From: an uncultured Propionibacteriaceae bacterium
GTDB taxonomy: Bacteria > Actinomycetota > Actinomycetes > Propionibacteriales > Propionibacteriaceae
Direction of reading: 5' to 3'
Assembly: GCA_937859105.1 (NCBI GenBank)
Contig: CALMAD010000218.1
Span: 1 to 6,421, forward strand
Length of the DNA: 6,421 bases
Shown: in pieces, positions 1 through 4,253 of the stretch
Layout: every line of letters begins with the position of its first letter
How positions within the stretch are numbered: position 1 is the stretch's first letter
Notes under the pieces: generated by a model
The model's database searches: none
Seen by the model: the letters and a program-made list of their open reading frames with translations, nothing else
Told to the model about the DNA's origin: nothing
Program-made: the position numbers and the translations under genes

Positions 1-222
1 ATCGGGCGCGGCGAGCCCGCACGCGACGCCCTGGACGCCATGGTGGCCGCCGAGCAGACCGTCGAGGGCGTCCCGGCGGCCGGCCTGGCCGTGCGCCTGG
101 CCGAGCAGGCCGGGCTCACCGACCGGCTGCCGCTGCTCGCAGCGGTGGACGCCGTCATCGCGGGCGCGGACGATCCGGCGGGCCTCGTGACCGAGGCGGT
201 CCTGCCGGGCCGGGCCGGCTGA
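1..222 (+). CDS. gpsA: Glycerol-3-phosphate dehydrogenase [NAD(P)+], C-terminal end (5'-truncated by window)
   Basis: The frame is open from base 1 and ends at TGA 220-222, giving the last 73 residues of a protein that begins outside the window. The segment IGRGEPARDALDAM, then VEGVPAAGLAVRLAEQAG, a Pro-Leu step and an AGADDPAGLVTEAVL helix match the end of the helical C-terminal substrate-binding domain of GpsA. In that family the usual form is LGxG...M....EGv.ta......A...gi..Pi...v..vl. The enzyme is cytosolic and interconverts dihydroxyacetone phosphate and sn-glycerol 3-phosphate with NAD(P)H, feeding phospholipid synthesis. The N-terminal Rossmann domain and the catalytic lysines are outside the window, so activity cannot be judged. 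A 9-bp hairpin begins 4 bases after the stop, so the gene probably ends its transcription unit and is not cotranscribed with the PTS genes. Identification rests only on this tail pattern. Confidence 0.82.
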   Translation: MGRGEPARDALDAMVAAEQTVEGVPAAGLAVRLAEQAGLTDRLPLLAAVDAVIAGADDPAGLVTEAVLPGRAG

Positions 223-226
223 GGAC

Positions 227-264
227 GGCCGGGCGCCGGGGTGCTCGACGCCCCCCGCCCGGCC
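227..264 (+). terminator. Hairpin terminator after gpsA
   Basis: GGCCGGGCG (227-235) pairs perfectly with CGCCCGGCC (256-264). GGGG (238-241) and CCCC (252-255) can pair inside the loop. It starts 4 bases after the gpsA stop. No T-tract follows, which is common for actinobacterial hairpin terminators. Function is inferred from position and stem strength. Confidence 0.6.
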
Positions 265-296
265 CGGTCGGTCGCGTCGCCGCGGGGGCGTCGCGC

Positions 297-305
297 TGCT
301 AGGTT
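297..305 (+). promoter_or_regulatory. Candidate extended -10 promoter for the PTS operon
   Basis: TGCTAGGTT fits an extended -10 element (TGn followed by TAnnnT, hexamer 300-305). It would start transcription near 311-313 and leave a leader of about 42 bases before the ATG at 354. A perfect TTGACA overlaps it at 304-309, but 17-18 bases downstream there is only GTTTCC/TTTCCC, a poor -10. The -10 reading of TAGGTT is therefore preferred. No clear -35 box is seen upstream of 297. Confidence 0.4.
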
Positions 306-353
306 GACAGCACTCCCACGAAGGACGTTTCCCTCCCGCAGAGAGGCGCGGAC

Positions 354-1175
354 ATGACCAACCTTCACGACCTGCTCACCGAGGACGCGATCCGGCTCGA
401 CGTCGAGGCGTCCACCTGGCAGGAGGCGATCGGGGCCGCCGGCGCGCTGCTCGAAGCCACCGGGGTCGCGGACGGCCGCTACACCCAGGCGATGATCGAC
501 AGCGTCGTCGAGCACGGGCCCTATATCGTGCTGACGCCGGGGTTCGCGTTCGCGCACGCCCGGCCGAGCGACGCCGTCCACCGCACCGGGCTGTCGTACG
601 TGCGCCTGGCCCAGCCGGTGGAGTTCGGGCACAAGGCGAACGACCCCGTCACGCTCGTCGTCGCGCTCGCCGCGCTCGACTCGACGACCCACCGTCAGGC
701 GATGGCCGAGCTCGCGAAGGTGCTCGCGAACCCGGCGCGCAAGGCTGAGCTGGACGCCGCCGCCTCCCCCGGCGAGGTGCTGGCCGTCCTCACGGGCGGC
801 GCCGCGGCGTCCGGGAGCCCGACGGCGTCCGCAAGCGACCCGGAGGAAAACCCCCGCGCGGCCGAGCCGGCGGCGTCCTCGGGGAGGGCGAAGAACAAGG
901 TCCTCACCGTGTGCGGCAACGGGCTGGGCACGAGCCTGTTCCTGAAGAACACGCTCGAGCAGGTGCTCGACCGCTGGCGGTGGGCGCCGTTCATCACCGT
1001 GGAGGCGACCGACACGATCTCGGCCCGCGGCAAGGCGAAGGAGGCCGACTTCATCCTCACCTCGGGGGAGATCGCGCGGGCGCTGGGTGACGTGGGCGTC
1101 CCGGTGCGGGTGATCGAGAACTTCACGTCCACGACCGAGATCGACGCCGCCCTGCGCGAGCTGTACGACATCTGA
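354..1175 (+). CDS. PTS EIIA-EIIB fusion protein, ascorbate (SgaA/UlaC-SgaB/UlaB) type
   Basis: This 273-residue cytosolic phosphocarrier has two domains. Residues 1-148 are an EIIA of the fructose/mannitol/ascorbate fold. The motif TPGFAFAHARP (61-71) carries the likely phospho-acceptor His68, and the domain ends in the usual helices (MAELAKVLANPARKAEL). Residues 149-180 form an Ala/Ser/Pro-rich linker. Residues 181-273 are an EIIB with the P-loop VCGNGLGTSLF (186-196), whose Cys187 would take phosphate from His68 and pass it to the sugar bound by EIIC. E. coli makes UlaC and UlaB as separate proteins; here they are fused in the order A-B. The ATG at 354 is preceded by GAGAGG (341-346) at 7 bases and gives a natural EIIA N-terminus. 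The EIIC gene starts 19 bases after the stop, so the two form an operon. General PTS proteins (EI, HPr) must come from elsewhere in the genome. Domain calls are firm; the substrate is not. Confidence 0.92.
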   Translation: MTNLHDLLTEDAIRLDVEASTWQEAIGAAGALLEATGVADGRYTQAMIDSVVEHGPYIVLTPGFAFAHARPSDAVHRTGLSYVRLAQPVEFGHKANDPVTLVVALAALDSTTHRQAMAELAKVLANPARKAELDAAASPGEVLAVLTGGAAASGSPTASASDPEENPRAAEPAASSGRAKNKVLTVCGNGLGTSLFLKNTLEQVLDRWRWAPFITVEATDTISARGKAKEADFILTSGEIARALGDVGVPVRVIENFTSTTEIDAALRELYDI

Positions 1176-1182
1176 GACATCG

Positions 1183-1188
1183 AAGGAG
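1183..1188 (+). promoter_or_regulatory. Ribosome binding site of the EIIC gene
   Basis: AAGGAG lies 6 bases before the ATG at 1195 and is the strongest Shine-Dalgarno sequence in the window. It fixes the start of the permease and suggests efficient translation from the intergenic part of a two-gene message. Confidence 0.75.
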
Positions 1189-1194
1189 ATCAGG

Positions 1195-2757
1195 ATGAAC
1201 TGGCTGGTCGGCATCGCGGAGTTCCTCGTCAACGAGGTGCTGAGCGTCCCCGCGTTCCTCATCGGCATCATCACTGCGGTCGGGCTCGCCGCCATGCGCA
1301 AGACCGTCGGTCAGGTCGTCGGCGGGGCGCTCAAGGCGACGCTCGGGTTCCTGCTCATCGGGGCGGGCGCGACGCTCGTCACGGCGTCCCTGGGGCCGCT
1401 CGGCGTGATGATCCAGGGGGCGGCGGGCGCGCAGGGGGTCATCCCGACGAACGAGGCCATCGTGGGCATCGCCCAGGCCCAGTACGGGGCGCAGGTGGCG
1501 TGGCTGATGATCCTCGGGTTCGCGATCTCGCTCGTGCTCGCCCGGTTCACGCCGCTCAGCTACGTGTTTCTCACCGGCCACCACATCCTGTTCATGGCGA
1601 CGCTGCTCACGATCGTGCTGTCGACCGCCGGGTACGCGCCCCCGGTCGTGGTCGGCTTCGGCGGCGTCCTGCTCGGCATCCTCATGGTGAGCCTGCCCGC
1701 GTTCGCGCACCCCTGGACGCGGCGCATCACCGGCGACGACTCCATCGCGATCGGCCATTTCGGCACGCTCGGCTACGTCGCGGCGGGCGCGACCGGACGC
1801 CTCGTCGGCGGCAAGAGCCGCTCGACGGAGGAGATGAAGGTGCCGGAGTCGCTCCGGTTCCTGCGCGACTCGATGGTCGCGACCGCCCTGTCGATGGTGC
1901 TGATGTACCTGGTCGTCGCCCTGATCTACCTGGCCCGCGCGGGCGAGGAGACGGCGTTCGCGGCCTTCGCGGCGTCCGGGGGCAACCCGTCGTCAAGCGT
2001 CGGCAACTACCTGATGTCGTCGGTGACCCAGGGCCTCCAGTTCGGCGTGGCCGTGGCCGTGATCCTGTTCGGCGTCCGGACGATCCTGGGCGAGCTCGTC
2101 CCCGCCTTCCAGGGCATCGCGGCCAAGGTCGTGCCCGGCGCGATCCCCGCGCTGGACGCCCCGATCGTCTTCCCCTACGCCCAGAACGCGGTCCTGATCG
2201 GCTTCCTGTGCAGCTTCGCCGGCGGGCTCATCGGCCTCGGCGTCCTGACCGTGGCTCTCGGGCCGGCCTTCGGCCTGGCCCTCATCCTGCCGGGCCTGGT
2301 GCCCCACTTCTTCACGGGCGGCGCGGCGGGCGTCTACGGCAACGCGACCGGCGGACGCCGCGGCGCCGCGCTGGGCGGGCTCGTCAACGGCCTGCTGATC
2401 ACGTTCCTGCCGGCCCTGCTGCTGAAGGTGCTGGGCGCGTTCGGCGACGAGAACACGACGTTCGGGGACACGGACTTCAGCTGGTTCGGCATCCTCGTCG
2501 GGACGTCCGCGGGCCTCGGCGGCGGGGTGGGCCTCGTGCTCGTCGCGGTGATCGGCGCGGCGCTGCTGTTCGCGGCGATCCAGATGCAGCGGAAGGTCGT
2601 CGCGACCGGGTGGGACCCGGCGCCCGGACGCGAGAGTCCCGCCGCGTCGGGTCCCGAGCCCGGGCCGGGAGACGAGGCGTCCGGCTCCGCGAAGCGGTAC
2701 GCCAAGATCCCGCCGCCGGCGGGCGCGCCGGTTCCCCCGCCGCCGCCCGAGGGGTAG
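1195..2757 (+). CDS. PTS EIIC permease, UlaA/SgaT (ascorbate) family
   Basis: This 520-residue integral membrane protein binds the sugar and transports it as EIIB phosphorylates it. Family landmarks are the N-terminal helix before GLAAMRKTVGQVVGG (30-44), TGHHILFM (127-134), PALDAPIVFPYAQNAVLIGF (318-337) and HFFTGGAAGVYGNATGGRRG (371-390). About ten or more hydrophobic segments run through to residue 463. The hydrophilic stretch at 172-220 (PWTRRITGDDS and GGKSRSTEEMK) is a cytosolic loop. E. coli UlaA has about 465 residues; the excess here is a 53-residue tail (468-520) rich in Pro, Gly, Ala and Glu, ending in a poly-Pro run. The tail follows the last helix and a basic QRK, so it probably lies in the cytosol. 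It pairs with the EIIA-EIIB gene upstream. L-ascorbate is the family's known substrate, but no ulaD/E/F-like genes are nearby, so the real sugar acid is uncertain. Confidence 0.92.
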   Translation: MNWLVGIAEFLVNEVLSVPAFLIGIITAVGLAAMRKTVGQVVGGALKATLGFLLIGAGATLVTASLGPLGVMIQGAAGAQGVIPTNEAIVGIAQAQYGAQVAWLMILGFAISLVLARFTPLSYVFLTGHHILFMATLLTIVLSTAGYAPPVVVGFGGVLLGILMVSLPAFAHPWTRRITGDDSIAIGHFGTLGYVAAGATGRLVGGKSRSTEEMKVPESLRFLRDSMVATALSMVLMYLVVALIYLARAGEETAFAAFAASGGNPSSSVGNYLMSSVTQGLQFGVAVAVILFGVRTILGELVPAFQGIAAKVVPGAIPALDAPIVFPYAQNAVLIGFLCSFAGGLIGLGVLTVALGPAFGLALILPGLVPHFFTGGAAGVYGNATGGRRGAALGGLVNGLLITFLPALLLKVLGAFGDENTTFGDTDFSWFGILVGTSAGLGGGVGLVLVAVIGAALLFAAIQMQRKVVATGWDPAPGRESPAASGPEPGPGDEASGSAKRYAKIPPPAGAPVPPPPPEG

Positions 2758-2775
2758 CCGGACGCCGCGTCCGGC
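2757..2775 (+). terminator. Hairpin terminator of the PTS operon
   Basis: GCCGGACG (2757-2764) pairs with CGTCCGGC (2768-2775), an 8-bp stem with a CCG loop that begins at the last base of the EIIC stop codon. No T-tract follows. It should separate the PTS operon from the small gene at 2811. Confidence 0.6.
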
Positions 2776-2798
2776 CCGGCGCTGGGCCGCGTCCGTGC

Positions 2799-2804
2799 AA
2801 GAGT
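2799..2804 (+). promoter_or_regulatory. Candidate -10 of a leaderless promoter
   Basis: AAGAGT occupies exactly -12 to -7 relative to the A of the ATG at 2811 and matches TAnnnT at the second and last positions. No Shine-Dalgarno sequence lies between it and the start. This fits leaderless transcription, frequent in actinobacteria, but the hexamer lacks the first T, so the call is weak. Confidence 0.3.
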
Positions 2805-2810
2805 GAACGT

Positions 2811-3002
2811 ATGCGCCCCCTGCGACAGAACCCTTGTCAGAGCAAGTGCGACTGGACGCCCACCGGCGAGGTGATCGGCGACGACCTCGTCTTCGCGTGC
2901 GCCGGCTGCGGCAGCGAATGGACCCGCCAGCAGGGGTGGACGCCCCGCAACCTGGACGGGTCGATCGCGGACGCCGTCGCCCACGAGGTCACCCGTCCGT
3001 GA
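2811..3002 (+). CDS. Small Cys4 zinc-ribbon-like protein, copy 1 (63 aa)
   Basis: The 63-residue product carries Cys9 and Cys13 (NPCQSKC), then exactly 16 residues, then Cys30 and Cys33 (CAGC), followed by GSEW. Four cysteines in two close pairs fit a structural zinc ribbon or a redox-active dithiol pair; which one cannot be told from sequence. I do not recognise a named family. It is a paralogue of the protein at 4055-4237: a gapless alignment over 37 residues from the start Met has 16 identities, including M-R-x-L, N-P-C-Q, the second Cys, C-x-G-C and S-E-W. The rest of the C-terminus (38-63) is not shared and is polar. The ATG at 2811 is chosen because it aligns with a Met in the paralogue; there is no clear ribosome binding site, so it may be leaderless. 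The reductase gene begins 63 bases downstream with its own promoter-like sequence. Codon use matches the neighbours. Its role is unknown. Confidence 0.75.
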   Translation: MRPLRQNPCQSKCDWTPTGEVIGDDLVFACAGCGSEWTRQQGWTPRNLDGSIADAVAHEVTRP

Positions 3003-3037
3003 ACACCGTCAGGGGTGGTCGTGTGGGTGGCGTCCGC

Positions 3038-3051
3038 TAGGCTCGATCGAG
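3038..3051 (+). promoter_or_regulatory. Candidate -10 and overlapping palindrome before the Xi-class GST gene
   Basis: TAGGCT (3038-3043) fits a -10 hexamer in the context GCTAGG, which also occurs at the PTS promoter (298-303). It would start transcription near 3050, some 15 bases before the ATG at 3066. The perfect 10-bp palindrome CTCGATCGAG (3042-3051) overlaps the hexamer and start region and could be an operator. No convincing -35 is seen; GTGGTC lies at 17-bp spacing. Confidence 0.35.
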
Positions 3052-3065
3052 ATGGAAGGACCGAG

Positions 3066-4007
3066 ATGACCGAAGTGAGCACCGCCCCCACGCCCGCCCC
3101 GAAGGAGCGCAACGCGTTCACCGAGAAGTTCAGCACCGGCGAGTTGACCCCCCTGCCCGATCGGTACCGGCTCGTCGTGTCCGACATGTGCCCCATGTCG
3201 CACCACGCGCTCATCGCGCGCAACCTGCTCGGCCTCGACGAGGTCATCAGCCTCGGCCGGGTGGACGCGGTCCGCGCCGAGCGCGGCTGGCAGTTCTCGC
3301 TGGATCCCGAGGGCGTCGACCCGGTGCTCGGCATCCGGTACCTGTCGGAGGCGTACTTCGCGACCTCGCCGGGCTACGACGGCCGCGTGACCGTGCCGGC
3401 CCTCGTCGACACCGAGTCGGGCAAGATCGTGAACAACGACGAGCAGTTCCTCGCGAACGAGTTCGAGGCGGGCTGGACGCCGTACCACTCCGCGACCGCG
3501 CCGAACCTGTACCCCGAGCCGCTGCGCAAAGACATCGACAAGCTCAACAAGGTGCTGCTCACCGAGATCAACGACGGCGTCTTCCAGATCCGCGAGGCCG
3601 AGACGCAGGCCGTCTACGACGCCGCGTTCGACAAGCTCTTCGCCCGGCTCGACGACCTGGAGGAGCATCTGGGCCAGACCCGCTACCTCATGGGCGACGA
3701 CATCACCGATCCCGACATCTTCCTGTTCGCGCTGCTGGTGCGGTTCGACATCGCGTACAACTCGGTGTTCGGCATCAACCGCAGCCGCCTCGCCGACTTC
3801 CCGAACCTGTGGGAGTACGCGCGCGACCTCTACCAGCAGCCGCAGTTCGGCACGACGACCGACTTCGACGCGATCAAGCGCGGGTACGTCCTGTGGAACC
3901 GCGCGCAGAACCCGCACGGCATCCTCCCCAAGGGGCCCGACACGTCCGGGTGGGGCGCGCCGAGCAAACGCAACGAGACCCTGCGAACGCACCACGTGGG
4001 GCGCTGA
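3066..4007 (+). CDS. Xi-class glutathione transferase / glutathionyl-hydroquinone reductase family protein
   Basis: This 313-residue cytosolic protein is of the YqjG/ECM4 type, whose members use a catalytic Cys and a thiol to reduce thiol-conjugated hydroquinones. The thioredoxin-like N-domain (about 33-135) has RYRLVVSDMCPMSHHALIAR with likely nucleophile Cys42. Family landmarks GW (74-75) and GRVTVP (106-111) are intact. The all-alpha C-domain (about 150-290) has INDGVF (168-173), RYLMGDDITDPDIFLF, LVRFDIAY (224-231), DLYQQP and NPHGILPKGP. Two thiol-site motifs differ from E. coli YqjG: CPMSHHA for CPWAHR, and NNDE (123-126) for NES. Of the three H-site tyrosines reported in YqjG, two appear kept (Tyr231, Tyr274) and one is Phe173. 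The ATG at 3066 is chosen because GGAAGGA (3054-3060) precedes it by 5 bases; an in-frame GTG at 3015 lies upstream of the promoter-like element. Length is near the family norm of about 320. Since actinobacteria mostly use mycothiol, the real thiol may not be glutathione. Family is certain; substrate unknown. Confidence 0.9.
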   Translation: MTEVSTAPTPAPKERNAFTEKFSTGELTPLPDRYRLVVSDMCPMSHHALIARNLLGLDEVISLGRVDAVRAERGWQFSLDPEGVDPVLGIRYLSEAYFATSPGYDGRVTVPALVDTESGKIVNNDEQFLANEFEAGWTPYHSATAPNLYPEPLRKDIDKLNKVLLTEINDGVFQIREAETQAVYDAAFDKLFARLDDLEEHLGQTRYLMGDDITDPDIFLFALLVRFDIAYNSVFGINRSRLADFPNLWEYARDLYQQPQFGTTTDFDAIKRGYVLWNRAQNPHGILPKGPDTSGWGAPSKRNETLRTHHVGR

Positions 4008-4014
4008 CCCGCAA

Positions 4015-4036
4015 GCCCCGGGGCTGTCTCCGGGGC
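4015..4036 (+). other. Intergenic hairpin between the GST gene and the second small Cys4 gene
   Basis: GCCCCGG (4015-4021) pairs with CCGGGGC (4030-4036) around an 8-base loop. The left arm is also half of a 10-bp palindrome GCCCCGGGGC (4015-4024), giving two competing folds. It lies 7 bases after the GST stop and ends 3 bases before the ribosome binding site of the next gene. No T-tract follows. It may be a partial terminator, an attenuator or an mRNA-stabilising structure. Confidence 0.45.
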
Positions 4037-4054
4037 CACAAGGAAAAACACACC

Positions 4055-4237
4055 ATGATGCGACAGCTCATCACCAACCCCTGCCAGGACGCCTGCGGCG
4101 AGATCACCACGGACCGCTCCGTCGAGGGGGCCCCGGTCTACCGCTGCCCCGGCTGCGACTCCGAGTGGATCGAGCTCAACGAGCGCACCAAGCCGGCGCC
4201 CCGGCCCGAGCGCGAGGCGTCCGGGCGGCGGGGCTGA
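4055..4237 (+). CDS. Small Cys4 zinc-ribbon-like protein, copy 2 (60 aa)
   Basis: The 60-residue product has Cys10 and Cys14 (NPCQDAC), 16 residues, then Cys31 and Cys34 (CPGC), followed by DSEW. This is the same pattern and spacing as the protein encoded at 2811-3002, on the other side of the GST gene. The C-terminal third (40-60) is Pro, Arg and Glu rich and probably disordered. The start is ATG 4055 or the adjoining ATG 4058: AAGGA (4040-4044) is 10 bases from the first and 13 from the second, while alignment to copy 1 begins at the second. It starts 47 bases after the GST stop and has no obvious promoter of its own, so it is probably cotranscribed with it. The stop lies in the left arm of a 20-bp palindrome. 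The four cysteines suggest zinc binding or thiol redox chemistry; I do not recognise a named family and the function is unknown. Confidence 0.78.
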   Translation: MMRQLITNPCQDACGEITTDRSVEGAPVYRCPGCDSEWIELNERTKPAPRPEREASGRRG

Positions 4238-4253
4238 GGGGCCGGCCCCTCAG
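4234..4253. terminator. Palindromic bidirectional terminator shared by convergent genes
   Basis: CTGAGGGGCC/GGCCCCTCAG is a perfect 20-bp palindrome, able to form an 8-bp stem with a CCGG loop on either transcript. It contains the TGA of the + strand gene (4235-4237) and the TGA of the - strand gene (4250-4252) in mirror positions. TTCT follows on the + side; the - side has no T-tract. Confidence 0.65.

Noticed and set aside
304..309. Perfect TTGACA as a -35 box of the PTS operon
   Set aside because: No acceptable -10 lies 16-19 bases downstream (GTTTCC/TTTCCC). The overlapping TGCTAGGTT fits an extended -10 better, though a start near 340 cannot be fully excluded.
1500..2810. Long open + strand frame overlapping the EIIC gene and running into copy 1 of the Cys4 protein
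   Set aside because: The translation is Arg/Pro/Gly-rich with no domain pattern, as expected from an off-frame reading of high-GC DNA. Only the part from 2811 resembles a real protein, confirmed by its paralogue.
3015..3065. GTG at 3015 as the start of the GST homologue
   Set aside because: The ATG at 3066 has a good ribosome binding site and lies just after the promoter-like element; the added 17 residues would lie upstream of that element and match no family feature.
3009..3995. 328-residue - strand open frame opposite the GST gene
   Set aside because: It is rich in Val, Arg, Glu and His with no recognisable fold and is exactly antisense to a clear Xi-class protein. It is a codon-bias artefact.
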